Shown: positions 40,502 to 50,318, counted from the first letter of the stretch. The stretch is DNA of 64,000 nt from Cellulosimicrobium sp. CUA-896 (GCF_001942335.1 NZ_MKKH01000006.1:1-64000); one strand, 5' to 3'. Numbers and translations: made by a program. Notes: a model not told the origin generated them from the sequence alone.

Positions 40502-41652
40502 CCGGCGTCCCCGCGGAAGCCGCCGTCACGCAGGTGCTCGCGCGCCTTCTCCACGGCTCCGCGCGGCGGGGCGGGAGGGTGGGCGTCGGCCGGGGCGTCG
40601 GTGCCCGGTGCGGCCTCGGCGTCCGGTGCCCCGGCGCCCGGCAGCGTCGCCTCCGCGGCCTCGGCGGCGTCGGCGGTCGGTCCCAGCGGGGCGAGGTTCG
40701 CCGCGCCGTCGGCGAGGAGGGCGTCGGCCACGCGCCGGCCGAGCGCGAGCGCCACGTCGTCGCGGGCCGCCCGGCGGTCCGGGCCCGTCGAGGGGAGGGG
40801 GGCGCGCGCCGCGTGCGTGAGCTGCTCCGCGCCGTCGACGCGCGCCACGACGGCGGTGAGCCGCAGCTCGCCGTCCTCGGCCACCGCGTGGGCGCCGACC
40901 GGGGCGGCGCACCCGGCCTCGAGCCGGGCGAGCAGCGACCGCTCGGCGAGGACCGCGACCCGGGTGCCCTCGTGGTCGAGCGCGTCGAGCGCTCGGCGAC
41001 CACCGGGTCGGCGAGGGACTCCGTGCGCACCTCGACGGCGAGCGCGCTGGCCGGGTGCGGGCGCCATCACGGTCGTGTCGATGACCTCGGTGACCTGGTC
41101 GAGGAGCCCGAGGCGGGCGAGGCCGGCGTACGCGAGGACGACGGCGTCGAGGTCGGCGTCCTCGCCGAGCGCGCGGCGCAGGCGGGTGCCGACGTTGCCG
41201 CGGATGTCGACGACGTCGAGGTCCGGCCGTACGGAGCGCAGCTGCGCGGCCCGGCGCGGGGAGCCGGTGCCGACGCGCGCGCCGCGCGGGAGCGTCGCGA
41301 TCGTCCGCCCGTCGCGCGCGCACAGCGCGTCGCGGGGGTTCTCGCGCTCGGGGGTCACGACGGTCAGGCCCGGGGCCGGGGCCGTCGGGAGGTCCTTGAG
41401 GGAGTGGACCGCGACGTCGCAGCGCCCGTCGAGGAGGGCCTCGCGCAGCGCGGTGACGAACACGCCGGTGCCGCCCATCTGGGCCAGCGACCCGGTGAGC
41501 ACGTCCCCCTCGGTGCGGATGCGCACGGTCTCGACCGGGCGTCCGGTCAGCTCCTGGAGGCGCCGCACGACGAGGCCTGTCTGGGTGGTCGCGAGGGCGC
41601 TGCCCCGGGTGCCGACGCGGAGGGTGGTGAGGGTGCTCGCCGTGGTGCTCAC
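40498..41652 (-). CDS. hemC: Hydroxymethylbilane synthase (porphobilinogen deaminase), two frameshifts
   Basis: About 384 residues from a GTG. Polymerises four porphobilinogens. TLRVGTRGSALATTQTGLVV, DVAVHSLKDLPTAPAPGLTV, VGTGSPRRAAQLRSVRPDLD, IRGNVGTRLRRALGEDADLD and the dipyrromethane cofactor Cys in ARLEAGCAAPVGAHAVA. Two compensating frame changes (about 41065 and 41000) replace the expected ALAVEVRTESLADPVVAE, which is present in another frame. The C-terminus carries an Ala/Pro-rich extension. First gene of the minus-strand haem operon. Confidence 0.93.
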   Translation of the reverse strand: MSTTASTLTTLRVGTRGSALATTQTGLVVRRLQELTGRPVETVRIRTEGDVLTGSLAQMGGTGVFVTALREALLDGRCDVAVHSLKDLPTAPAPGLTVVTPERENPRDALCARDGRTIATLPRGARVGTGSPRRAAQLRSVRPDLDVVDIRGNVGTRLRRALGEDADLDAVVLAYAGLARLGLLDQVTEVIDTTVMAPAPGQRARRRGAHGVPRRPGGRRALDALDHEGTRVAVLAERSLLARLEAGCAAPVGAHAVAEDGELRLTAVVARVDGAEQLTHAARAPLPSTGPDRRAARDDVALALGRRVADALLADGAANLAPLGPTADAAEAAEATLPGAGAPDAEAAPGTDAPADAHPPAPPRGAVEKAREHLRDGGFRGDAG

Positions 41653-41807
41653 CCTCCCAGTGTCCTCCGAGCGTCCGCGATCTCGAAATGCGGGGCGCAT
41701 TCCCGCGCAGGTGTGACGGCGTCGTGACGCGCGGTCACGTCGATTCCGACAATGTGTCACGACGCCATTTCCGAGCGCATTCCCGACGGCCCGCGGTAAG
41801 GATTGCC
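41653..41807 (-). promoter_or_regulatory. Upstream region of hemC with repeated GTGAC half-sites
   Basis: This 155-base gap is AT-richer than its surroundings. An inverted repeat with 11-bp arms (GGCGTCGTGAC at 41718-41728, GTCACGACGCC at 41756-41766) encloses further half-sites, TGTGAC (41712-41717) and GTCACG (41734-41739). It probably holds the promoter of hemC-hemD-hemB-hemL; the regulator is unknown. Confidence 0.5.
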
Positions 41808-43249
41808 TCACACATTTCGCGCGCTTTCCTGCGCGTGCGCGACGACGGCCGCGAGACCGGTGCCGGCGATCCACCCACCCGTCACCGCGAGCCCCGGCAC
41901 GTCGTCCACGCGACCGACGAAGGCCGCGACCTCCCGCCGGTACGCGGGCGTGGGCGGCGGCAGCGCGCCGTCCCACCGCGTCAGGAGGTGGCCGAGCACG
42001 CGCCCGTGCAGGTCGACGCCGAACAGGCGCGACGCGTCGGCCACCACCTGCGCCAGCTCCGGCTCGCTCTGCACGCCGATGCGCCCGTAGCTGAGGCGCA
42101 CCACGTGGTGGCCGGGCCCGAGGGCCTCGCGCACCCGGGTGCGCAGCCACGGCCACTTCGCGGTCGCGTGGGTCATCGCCTTCGCCTCGACCTCGGGGCG
42201 GTGCGGCGCGCGCCCGCGTCGCGGTGCGGCGGGGCGACGAGCATCCCCGTACCGCGCGGGGCGTCGTCGAGCTCGGGCGCGCGCAGCAGGAGGGTCACGA
42301 GCCGCACGTCCGCGCCCGGCTCCGGGTCCGGCACGACGTCCGCCGGCCCGCCCACGAGCGGCCAGAGCTGGTCGACGAGCGCGGGCGTCGTGACGACGAG
42401 CCGCGGGGCGTGCAGCGGCGTCTCGCCGTGCGGGCCGACGGCGGTGACGCGCCACGCGTTCTCCACCCGCGCCAGCGCGACGACCTCGTGCCGCGTGCGG
42501 ACGTCGGCCTGCGCCGCGAGGGCGTCGACGAGCCGGTGCACGCCACCGTCGATCCCCCGGACGGCCGAGCCGGCGGGCGCGAGCGCGCGCAGGGACGCGA
42601 CGGCGCCGGCGAGCGAGCCCTCGCGCTCGAACGCGGCGCGCAGCCCGGGAGCGACGGCGTCGACGTCGAGCCGGTCGAGCGGGGCCGAGTGCACGCCCGT
42701 CGCGACGGGCGCGACCAGCCGCTCGGCGACGCGCGTGCCCATCCGCGAGCGGGCGAACGTCCCGAGGTCCGTGGTGTCCGCGAACCGAGGGGGGAGCACG
42801 CGGTCCAGGCTCGCGCGCAGCGACCCCAGGACACCGACCGCACGGCGCACGTCCGCCGCCCACGGGTGCGCCGGGATGCCGAGGACGCCGGCGCGCGGCA
42901 GCGGGAACGGGCGGCCGGCCGCGTAGCCCCACGCGGACGCGGGCGACGGCTCGACGACGTCCAGCCCCAGCGCGGCCACGAGCTCCGCGACCTGGGTGCC
43001 GCGCGCGGCGAACGACTCCGCCCCGACGTCGATCCGCACGCCGTCCAGCCCGGGCAGGGCCGCGCCGCGCACCGGCCCGCCGGGCACGTCCTGCGCCTCG
43101 AGCACGACGACGCGCAGCCCGCGCTCCCGCAGGGTCCGCGTCGCCGTCAGCCCGGCGACGCCCGCGCCGACGACGACCGCGTCCACGACCTCGACCCCGC
43201 CGCCCGGGGCGGGGTGCGTCGTGCCCGGTACCGCCGGCGCGCCGGTCAC
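41808..43249 (-). CDS. hemY: Protoporphyrinogen/coproporphyrinogen oxidase, frameshifted
   Basis: About 480 residues, GTG start overlapping the hemE stop. FAD flavoprotein: dinucleotide motif VDAVVVGAGVAGLTATRTLR, LRVVVLEAQDVPGGPVRG, GVRIDVGAESFAARGTQVAE, AERLVAPVATGVHSAPLDRL, and C-terminal GLAVTGGWIAGTGLAAVVAH for FAD contact. The frame changes near 42205. In actinobacteria this HemY/CgoX group oxidises coproporphyrinogen III in the coproporphyrin-dependent pathway; hemH and hemQ are not in the window. Confidence 0.9.
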
Positions 43250-44445
43250 CGTGCGCCGCCCGCCGCCCCGGTGCCCTCGGGGGACGCGCCCGCCGGCGCG
43301 GTCGCGTGCACGAGCTCGACGACCCGCGTGAGCACCGTCGGGTCGGTGTCGGGCGGGACGCCGTGGCCGAGGTTGAGCACGTGCCCCGGCGCAGCCGCCC
43401 CGCGGCGCAGGACGTCGCGCACGTGCGCCTCGAGCACGTCCCACGGGGCCTGGAGCAGCGCCGGGTCGACGTTGCCCTGCAGCGGGACGACGGCGCGGGG
43501 CGCGTCGGCCCCCGGCGTGCCCGGGACGGCGGGCGCGGTGGCCGCGAGCGTCGCCGCCGCCTCGTCGAGGGGCGTGCGGTAGTCCACGCCCACGGCGACG
43601 TCCTGCACCCCGGCCGCGAGGACGGCGTCGCGCATCGCGGGCAGGAGGTGGCCCGTGCCGGTACCGAAGTGGACGACGGGGACCCCGAGGTCGGCGACGT
43701 GCGTGAGCGCGCGGGTCGACGCCCCTGCCGCCCCGGCGGAGTAGTCCGCGAGCGACAGCGAGCCCGCCCACGAGTCGAAGAGCTGGGCCGCGCTCGTGCC
43801 GGCGAGGACCTGGGCGCGCAGGAAGGTGCCGGTGAGGTCGGCCGCCCAGTCGACGAGGCGCTGCCACGTCTCGGGGTCGCCGCGCAGCAGGGCGCGCGCG
43901 GCGAGGTGGTCGCGCGACGGGCGGCCCTCGACGAGGTAGGCCGCGAGCGTGAACGGGGCGCCGGCGAAGCCGATGAGGGGGGTGGTGCCGAGGGCGTCGA
44001 CGGTCGTCGCGACCGCCTCGGTGATCGGGGCGAGCGCCTCGGGCGTGATCTCGGACTCGACGAGACGCGCCACGTCGTCGCGCGTGCGGTAGGCCTGGCC
44101 CATGACGGGGCCGACGCCCGGCGCGATGTCGACCTCGACCCCGGCGAGGCGCAGCGGCACCACGATGTCGGAGAAGAAGATGCCCGCGTCGACGCCGTGG
44201 CGCCGCACGGGCTGCAGCGTGATCTCCGAGGCGAGGTCGGGGCGCAGGCACGAGTCGAGCATGCTCACGCCCTCGCGCGCCGCCCGGTACTCGGGCAGCG
44301 AGCGCCCGGCCTGGCGCATGAACCACACGGGTGTGATTTCCGGCCTTTCCCCGGTCGTCCCGGCGCGCAGCGCGCGCACGAGCGGGGATTGCGTCGTGCG
44401 GCCGTCCGCGAGCGGGTGCGTGGGCGCGAGTGAGGGGAATTTCAC
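43246..44445 (-). CDS. hemE: Uroporphyrinogen decarboxylase
   Basis: About 399 residues, frame intact. Makes coproporphyrinogen III. Signature TPVWFMRQAGRSLPEYRAAR, FSDIVVPLRLAGVEVDIAPG, IGFAGAPFTLAAYLVEG, QLFDSWAGSLSLADY, GHVLNLGHGVPPDTDP. The GTG at 44445 (VKFPSLAPTH) is used here; a TTG nine bases earlier is better placed behind a GAGGGG sequence and is a serious alternative. It overlaps hemY (GTGA) and diverges from hemA. Confidence 0.95.
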   Translation of the reverse strand: MKFPSLAPTHPLADGRTTQSPLVRALRAGTTGERPEITPVWFMRQAGRSLPEYRAAREGVSMLDSCLRPDLASEITLQPVRRHGVDAGIFFSDIVVPLRLAGVEVDIAPGVGPVMGQAYRTRDDVARLVESEITPEALAPITEAVATTVDALGTTPLIGFAGAPFTLAAYLVEGRPSRDHLAARALLRGDPETWQRLVDWAADLTGTFLRAQVLAGTSAAQLFDSWAGSLSLADYSAGAAGASTRALTHVADLGVPVVHFGTGTGHLLPAMRDAVLAAGVQDVAVGVDYRTPLDEAAATLAATAPAVPGTPGADAPRAVVPLQGNVDPALLQAPWDVLEAHVRDVLRRGAAAPGHVLNLGHGVPPDTDPTVLTRVVELVHATAPAGASPEGTGAAGGAR

Positions 44446-44494
44446 GATCGACAATTCTGCCCCTCGCGCGCGCCGATGGTTAAATCGAAGCACT
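44446..44494. promoter_or_regulatory. Compact divergent promoter between hemE and hemA
   Basis: Only 49 bases separate the two starts. TTAAAT at 44480-44485 fits a plus-strand -10 nine bases before the hemA GTG, giving a leaderless or nearly leaderless hemA message. The same AT island could hold the minus-strand -10 for hemE, so the two promoters would overlap. Confidence 0.5.
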
Positions 44495-45861
44495 GTGGCT
44501 CTTCTCTCCCTGACGGCCAGCCACCACGAGCTCGATCTCGACGCCCTCGAACGTCTCTCGACCGGCGCCCACTCGATCGGCGGCTCGGCGGTCGCGGCCT
44601 GCGACGTCATCTCGGGTGCGGTCGTCCTCGCGACGTGCAACCGCTTCGAGCTGTACCTCGACGTGGACGCCCCGCTCGACGGACCCGGGGTGCGCCACGC
44701 GACCGAGCACGTCGCGCGGCTCGTCGCGGAGGCGTCGGGGGTCGCGCCCGACGAGGCCGCCCGGTCCTTCCGCGCGCGCGCCGGCAGCGAGGTCGCCGAG
44801 CACCTGTTCTCCGTGGCCTCCGGCCTGGACTCGATGGTCGTGGGGGAGCGGGAGATCGCCGGCCAGGTGAAGCGCGCGCTCGAGACCGCGCACGCCGACG
44901 GGCTGACGTCCTCCACGCTCGAGCTGCTGTTCCAGACGGCGTCGCGCACGTCCAAGCGCGTGAGCACCGGCACGACGCTCGGCGGGGCCGGCCGGTCGGT
45001 CGTCGCGCTCGGGCTCGACCTCGCGTCCGCCGAGCTCCCGCCCTGGCACCAGGTCCGCACCGTGCTCATCGGCACCGGGTCGTACGCCGGGGCGAGCCTC
45101 GCCGCGCTGCGGGCGCTCGGCTGCGACGACGTGCGCGTCTACTCGCAGTCCGGCCGCGCCGAGGAGTTCGCGGCGGCGCGGGGCGCGGAGGCCGTCACCG
45201 ACCTCGTGGGGGCGCTCGAGGACGCCGACCTCGTCGTGTCGTGCAGCGGGGCCCGCGGGCGCGTCGTCGCGGTGCCGGGCGAGGGCGTGCACCGCGAGCA
45301 GGCCATCGAGCACGTTCTCGACGCCGCGTCCGTCGTCCGGGCGCGCGAGCGGGCCGCTGTCGCGGCCGGCGACGAGCCCGAGGCGCGGCCGATGGTCGTG
45401 CTCGACCTCGCGCTGCACCGCGACGTCGACCCGCACGTCGCCGACGTCGAGGGCGTGCTGCTCTACGACCTCGGGACGCTCGCGGCGCACTCGCCCGCGA
45501 TCGCGTCGGACCTCGTGGCGCACGCCCGGGGGATCGTCGACGACGCGGCGCGCGAGTTCGAGGAGACCCGGCTCGGGCGGGCGGCGGACGCCGCCGTCGT
45601 GGCCCTGCTCGCCGACGCCGAGCGCCGCATCCGCGCCGAGGTGGACGACGTCGTCGCGCTGCGCCGGGCGGACGGGGACGACCCGGACGACGCCGAGGTG
45701 GAGGAGCTGGCGCGCGGCGTGCGCCGCCGCGTGCACGCCGACCTGCACCGGGCGATCGTCGCGGCACGGGCGAGCGCCGTCGAGGAGTCGCGCGCCGCCG
45801 AGCGCTCGGTCGTCGAGGACGCGGAGGCGATGATCGCGGAGGCCGACGCGAGGTCCGCTGA
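44495..45861 (+). CDS. hemA: Glutamyl-tRNA reductase, end uncertain
   Basis: About 455 residues from GTG. First step of C5 haem synthesis. VALLSLTASHHELDLDALER, catalytic Cys in VVLATCNRFELYLDV, GLDSMVVGEREIAGQVKRAL, LIGTGSYAGASLAALRALGC (NADPH site), and the C-terminal dimerisation helices. The frame has no stop here and continues in frame into the Ppx gene. A TGA exists in another frame at 45859-45861, right where the protein should end (EADA then REVR), so a single-base error probably hides the true stop. Confidence 0.9.
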
Positions 45862-45881
45862 CGCGCGCCCCCGGGCGACGG

Positions 45882-45887
45882 TAGCCT
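45882..45887 (+). promoter_or_regulatory. -10 element before the Ppx/GppA gene
   Basis: TAGCCT, eight bases before the GTG at 45896, with no ribosome binding site: the leaderless pattern also seen at 34985. It argues that the phosphatase is a separate gene and not a hemA fusion. Confidence 0.55.
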
Positions 45888-45895
45888 CGCTCGTC

Positions 45896-46858
45896 GTGAC
45901 GACGACGGACGTGATCGGCAGCGGCAGCGCCACCCGGCGCCTCGGCGTGCTGGACATCGGCTCGAACACGGTCCACCTCGCGGTGGTCGACGCCGCCTCC
46001 GGCGCGCGCCCCGTGCAGGCCGCGGGCGCACGCACGGTCGTGCGGATCATGCGGTACCTGCAGCCCGACGGTTCCCTCTCGGCCGAGGGCGTCGCGGCGA
46101 TGCTCGACGCGGTCGACGCCGCGATGGCCCTGGCCCGGGAGTCGGACGTCGACGAGATGCTGCCGATGGCGACGTCCGCGCTGCGCGAGGCGACGAACGG
46201 TCCCGACGTCCTGGCCGCGATCGCCGAGCGCGTCGGCCGCCCGGTCCAGGTGCTCTCGGGCGAGGAGGAGGCGCGCCTGACGTTCCTCGCCGCGCGCCGC
46301 TGGCACGGCTGGGCGGCGGGACGGCTGCTCGTCCTCGACATCGGCGGCGGCTCGCTCGAGATCGCGTCAGGCGTCGACGAGGAGCCCGACCTCGCGGCGT
46401 CGGCCCCGCTCGGCGCGGGTCGCATGACGATGGCGTTCCTCCCGGGCGACCCGCCCGACCCGGCGGACGTCGACGCCCTGCGCGAGCACGTGCGCGCGAC
46501 GCTCGCCCCGACCGTCGCGGCGTTCGAGCGGCTGCCCCGGCCCGACCACGTCGTCGCGACGTCGAAGACGTTCCGGTCCCTCGCCCGCCTCGCGGGGATG
46601 CAGCACGAGGTCGTCGGGCCGGACGAGCGGTGGCGGATGCGGCGCTCGCAGCTCGCGGACTGGGTGCCGCGCCTCGCGCGGCTCACCGCCGAGGGGCGGA
46701 CCGCCCTGCCGGGGGTCACGCCCGAGCGGACGGTCCAGATCGTCGCCGGTGGCGTCGTCGCGGTCGAGACGATGCGTGCCCTCGGCGTCGACGAGCTCGA
46801 GATCTGCCCCTGGGCGCTGCGCGAGGGCGCGATCCTGCGCCGGCTCGACCACATCTGA
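45896..46858 (+). CDS. Ppx/GppA-family phosphatase
   Basis: 320 residues. Actin-like ATPase fold: LGVLDIGSNTVHLAVVDAAS, TVVRIMRYLQPDGSLSAEGV, MATSALREATNGPDVLAAI, QVLSGEEEARLTFLAARRWH and LLVLDIGGGSLEIASGVDEE. The size fits single-domain actinobacterial Ppx proteins acting on short polyphosphate or pppGpp. C-terminal TVQIVAGGVVAVETMRALGV and WALREGAILRRLDHI are typical. GTG start behind a TAGCCT -10. Confidence 0.9.
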   Translation: MTTTDVIGSGSATRRLGVLDIGSNTVHLAVVDAASGARPVQAAGARTVVRIMRYLQPDGSLSAEGVAAMLDAVDAAMALARESDVDEMLPMATSALREATNGPDVLAAIAERVGRPVQVLSGEEEARLTFLAARRWHGWAAGRLLVLDIGGGSLEIASGVDEEPDLAASAPLGAGRMTMAFLPGDPPDPADVDALREHVRATLAPTVAAFERLPRPDHVVATSKTFRSLARLAGMQHEVVGPDERWRMRRSQLADWVPRLARLTAEGRTALPGVTPERTVQIVAGGVVAVETMRALGVDELEICPWALREGAILRRLDHI

Positions 46859-46873
46859 GCGCTCGCCCGCCGC

Positions 46874-48193
46874 TCAGCGCCTCCAGGCGGGCGGGTCCGA
46901 GCCCCAGGCGTGCGCGGGGGCGGGGTGGTCGTCGACGGCCTCGTCCCCGAGGTGGTCGAGCGCGGGGCGTGCCGTGGTCACCGTGGTGGTACGCCCGTCC
47001 ACGCTCACGTCGTGCCCGACGACGCAGTGCGCCCCGGGCGGTGTCGGCGGCGCGTGCGCGGGGTCGCGTCCGGGGGCCGCGAGCAGCGCGGTCGCGGTGC
47101 GGGCGAGGACGCCGTCGACGTCGCGCCCGCGCCCGTCCGTGGCCCGGTCGGCGAGCGCGTCGACCACGGCGGCCGTGACGAGGTACCCGGTCGCGTGGTC
47201 GAGCGCCTGCGCGGGCAGCGCGCCGGGCGTCACGGACCCCGGCGGGCCGTCCGTCCCGTCGCGCGAGCCCTCGACGAGCGCGATGCCGGTCGCGGCCTGC
47301 ACGATGGAGTCGAACCCGCGCCTGTCCTGCCACGGGCCGTCGTCCCACGCGGCGACGCGGGCGCGGACGACCCCGGGCGGCGTCCGGAGCCCGAGCCGCT
47401 CGAGCGAGCCGGGCCGGTAGCCGGTGACGAGCACGTCGGCCGCGTCGAGCAGTTCCTGCGCCCGGTCGAGGTCGCCGCGGTCGCGCAGGTCGAGCAGCGT
47501 GGATCGCTTGCCCTGCCCCGAGTCGAGGTGCTGCCAGCCGATCTCCGGCAGGTGCGGCGGGTCCACCCGCAGCACGTCGGCGCCGAGCAGGGCGAGGGTG
47601 CGCGTCGCGACCGGGCCCGCGATGACACGCGTCAGGTCGAGCACGCGCACCCCGTCGAGCGGTCGGCGCGCCCGGGCGAGGGGGCGGTGGGCGGCGGCGT
47701 CGTCGCGAGCACGGGTCCGCACCGGGTCCGCCGACCCGGCGCCGCGGCCGGGTGCGGCGTCCCACCCGTCCTCGGTGCGGACCCGCACGGCGACCGCGCC
47801 GGCCTCGGCCGCGGCGTCCTCGACGTCCTGCGCGGTCCGCTCCTCCAGGCGCGCGGCGAGGTCGTCGCGGGACGCGTTCCCGGGTAGGCCGAGCAGGTCG
47901 AGCAGCCGCGCGCGGTGGTGCGGGTAGTTCGCGTGCGTGCGCACCCAGCCGTCCGCGGCACGGAAGAAGCCCGACATCGGCGCGAAGCCGTCGACCGGTT
48001 CGCCGTCGAGACGCAGGAGGCGGTCGCTCGTGAACGCGGCGGCGACGCGCTCCGGGTCGGGCGCCGGGCCGACGTCGTACCCGCCGGCGCGCGCCGCGGC
48101 CTCCTGGACCGCCCGCACGGACGACACGGCGAGGTCGAGGACCGGCAGCGTGGCGGCGAGGTACCCGTCAGGGCGAGGTGTCGGCGTGCTCAC
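46874..48193 (-). CDS. CaiB/BaiF-family (class III) CoA transferase
   Basis: 439 residues from a GTG, frame intact. The central family core is seen: PLDGVRVLDLTRVIAGPVAT, LALLGADVLRVDPPHLPEIG, GKRSTLLDLRDRGDLDRAQE, LLDAADVLVTGYRPGSLERL and GFDSIVQAATGIALVEGSRD. The first 190 residues are an extra segment as in the fused two-part members. The usual catalytic Asp of the class is plausibly within the DLRDRGDLDRA region. Moves CoA between acids; the substrate is unknown and the neighbours do not help. Confidence 0.83.
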   Translation of the reverse strand: MSTPTPRPDGYLAATLPVLDLAVSSVRAVQEAAARAGGYDVGPAPDPERVAAAFTSDRLLRLDGEPVDGFAPMSGFFRAADGWVRTHANYPHHRARLLDLLGLPGNASRDDLAARLEERTAQDVEDAAAEAGAVAVRVRTEDGWDAAPGRGAGSADPVRTRARDDAAAHRPLARARRPLDGVRVLDLTRVIAGPVATRTLALLGADVLRVDPPHLPEIGWQHLDSGQGKRSTLLDLRDRGDLDRAQELLDAADVLVTGYRPGSLERLGLRTPPGVVRARVAAWDDGPWQDRRGFDSIVQAATGIALVEGSRDGTDGPPGSVTPGALPAQALDHATGYLVTAAVVDALADRATDGRGRDVDGVLARTATALLAAPGRDPAHAPPTPPGAHCVVGHDVSVDGRTTTVTTARPALDHLGDEAVDDHPAPAHAWGSDPPAWRR

Positions 48194-48293
48194 CTCGCCG
48201 ACGGTACCGACGCCGGGACGACCCGGCAGCAGGGCGCGGCCGGACGGCTCGGCCGGCACGGGCAGGATGGCTCGGCCGGCACGGGCGGGCGGC

Positions 48294-48767
48294 TCAGCCG
48301 ACGAGCACGTCCGCGAGGCGGTCCAGGACGATGCGGCCCGCGGGCGGCACGCGGCCGGCGTCGGCCGGGGTGAGCCATGCGAGCTCGGCGATCTCCGCGC
48401 TCGGCGCCGGTTCCGGCGAGCCGGGGCGAGGCTCGGCCTCCATGCAGTGCATCCGCACGAGACGCCCGCCGAGCCCGTGGCCCGGTGCCTCGGCCACGAA
48501 GCCGGGGCGGACCGTCGCGGGGTCGAGCAGCACGCCCAGCTCCTCGCGGATCTCGCGGACCAGCGCCTCGGCGTCGGACTCGCCGTGCTCGACCTTGCCG
48601 CCGGGCATGAAGAACCGGTCCTTGCCCGTGCTGCGCACGGTGAGCAGCCGTCCGTCACGCACGTGCACCCACCCGACGGTGCGCAGCGGCTCCTCCGCGG
48701 CAGCGAGGTCGGAGGCGGTGCGGGGGCCGGGCGTCGGGAGGGCAGCGGGAGCGTCGTCGCGGGTCAC
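48294..48767 (-). CDS. NUDIX hydrolase
   Basis: 157 residues from a GTG. Complete NUDIX box GKVEHGESDAEALVREIREELGV, preceded by DRFFMPGG. Hydrolyses a nucleoside diphosphate linked to another group; the exact substrate cannot be told. A direct repeat of GGCTCGGCCGGCACGGGC lies in the gap 48244-48290 after its stop. It precedes the CoA transferase on the same strand. Confidence 0.9.
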   Translation of the reverse strand: MTRDDAPAALPTPGPRTASDLAAAEEPLRTVGWVHVRDGRLLTVRSTGKDRFFMPGGKVEHGESDAEALVREIREELGVLLDPATVRPGFVAEAPGHGLGGRLVRMHCMEAEPRPGSPEPAPSAEIAELAWLTPADAGRVPPAGRIVLDRLADVLVG

Positions 48768-48812
48768 GCGTCGATGGTGCCACGTCGGGCGGCGGGCACC
48801 CCGTCCGTGCAG

Positions 48813-50318
48813 CTACTCCGCGACGCCGGTCCCCAGCACCTGGCCGTCCGCGTCGAGGGCCTCGACCGCGACGTACGCCGCGTCCTCGGGCACCGGCGCC
48901 AGCGCGGTCTCGAAGCCGTCGCGCGGGACCTCGGCGACGGGCTCGGCATCGGCCTCCGAGGAGCCGGCGACGAGGCGCCACGTCGCGACCTCGGTGGCGC
49001 CGTTCCAGCTCGCGTACGCGGTGCCGCCCTCGATGACGACGAGCGGTGGGTCGGCCGGCGTGCCCACCCAGTCGTCGAAGCGGTACGCGCGGTAGGACTC
49101 GCCCGCCTCGAACGGGAACTCGCGCACGAGGGTGCCGTCGGCGGTGAACTCGCTCGTCAGGCGCGCGTCGCCCCAGCCGATGACGACGTTGCCGTCGTCG
49201 AGCACCTGGAGGTTCCCCTGGCTGCCCGCGATGAGCGTCGGGTCCGTCGGCAGCCACTCCTGGGCCACCGTCGCGGTCATCGCGTCGGTGTCGAGAGCGA
49301 GACGCAGACCGCGTGAGCGCTCGCCGACCGGCGGGTCGCCCTGGTTGTCGAACAGGGTGAGCGTGCCGTCCTCGTGCATCTGCGCGTCGTGCTGCCACGC
49401 GAACTGGGCGCCGGTGCCGTCGTCGGGCCCCTCCATGTCGAAGTCGCTCGCCGTCCCGCCGAGCACCCACGCGACGTCGCCGGTGGTGCGGTCGATCCGG
49501 TACACGGCGTGCGTGTTGCGGGCCGAGACGAGGACGTCGCCGTCGGGGGTGAGGTTCGCGCTGTTGATGTGGAACCAGTCGAAGGGGTCGTCCTCCGCAC
49601 CCTTCGGCGCGTCCGGGTCGGCGTCGGGGGACGTCTTCGTGTCGGTGAGGTCCACGTGGTCGGACGCGCGCCACTCGAACAGCACGTCGCCCGTCTCGAC
49701 GTCGACCTCCTGGACGACGTTCTCCCACGTCCAGCCGTCCTCCGGGCCGCCGACGGGGGTCAGGTCGGTCTGCTCGGCGACGTAGGCCAGGAGCAGCATC
49801 GTGCCGTCGGGGGTGATCGTGGCGTCGTGCATGTCGGCGTTGCCGGGCTCGATGTCCCCGCCGGTCGTCACGCGCGTGATCTCGCGGTAGCTCGAGTCGA
49901 GCACGACGATGTCGCCGAACCCGTGCCCCACGAAGTCCGACTGCCCCACGTAGTAGGTGATGACCTGCTCGCCGTCGAGCTCCTGGACCCGCACGTCGTA
50001 CGCAGGCGTGTCGTCGGGCGAGATCCACACGGGCTCGCCCTCGCCGTCGACGAACAGCGCCCCCTTCTTCGGCGCCTCGCTTCGCTTCGGCCCGAGCACG
50101 TAGAGCGCGTCCTCGGCGTCGTCCGTCGCGGCCGGGCCCTGCGTGACGGGCAGCACCGGCGCGACGAGCCCGGTGGAGCGGAACGTGTGCACCGCGGGAG
50201 GGGTCGTCTCCGACTCGGTGGGCTCGGCGTCGTCCTGCGACCCCGTGCATCCCGCGACGACGAGCGCCGTCGCGACGAGGCCGACGGCCGCCCGCATGCT
50301 GACCCGAGTGCCGTGCAT
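48813..50318 (-). CDS. Arylsulfotransferase-family (ASST) lipoprotein
   Basis: Intact, 501 residues (494 from a second ATG at 50297). Lipoprotein signal MRAAVGLVATALVVAGCTGS. The remainder is a six-bladed beta-propeller of the arylsulfotransferase type: NADMHDATITPDGTMLLLAY, WTWENVVQEVDVETGDVLFE, DPFDWFHINSANLTPDGDVL, VSARNTHAVYRIDRTTGDVA, GAQFAWQHDAQMHEDGTLTL. His residues in the HDAT, FHIN and QHDA positions match the family pattern. It acts outside the cell; whether it truly transfers sulfate is unproven. Confidence 0.85.
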   Translation of the reverse strand: MHGTRVSMRAAVGLVATALVVAGCTGSQDDAEPTESETTPPAVHTFRSTGLVAPVLPVTQGPAATDDAEDALYVLGPKRSEAPKKGALFVDGEGEPVWISPDDTPAYDVRVQELDGEQVITYYVGQSDFVGHGFGDIVVLDSSYREITRVTTGGDIEPGNADMHDATITPDGTMLLLAYVAEQTDLTPVGGPEDGWTWENVVQEVDVETGDVLFEWRASDHVDLTDTKTSPDADPDAPKGAEDDPFDWFHINSANLTPDGDVLVSARNTHAVYRIDRTTGDVAWVLGGTASDFDMEGPDDGTGAQFAWQHDAQMHEDGTLTLFDNQGDPPVGERSRGLRLALDTDAMTATVAQEWLPTDPTLIAGSQGNLQVLDDGNVVIGWGDARLTSEFTADGTLVREFPFEAGESYRAYRFDDWVGTPADPPLVVIEGGTAYASWNGATEVATWRLVAGSSEADAEPVAEVPRDGFETALAPVPEDAAYVAVEALDADGQVLGTGVAE

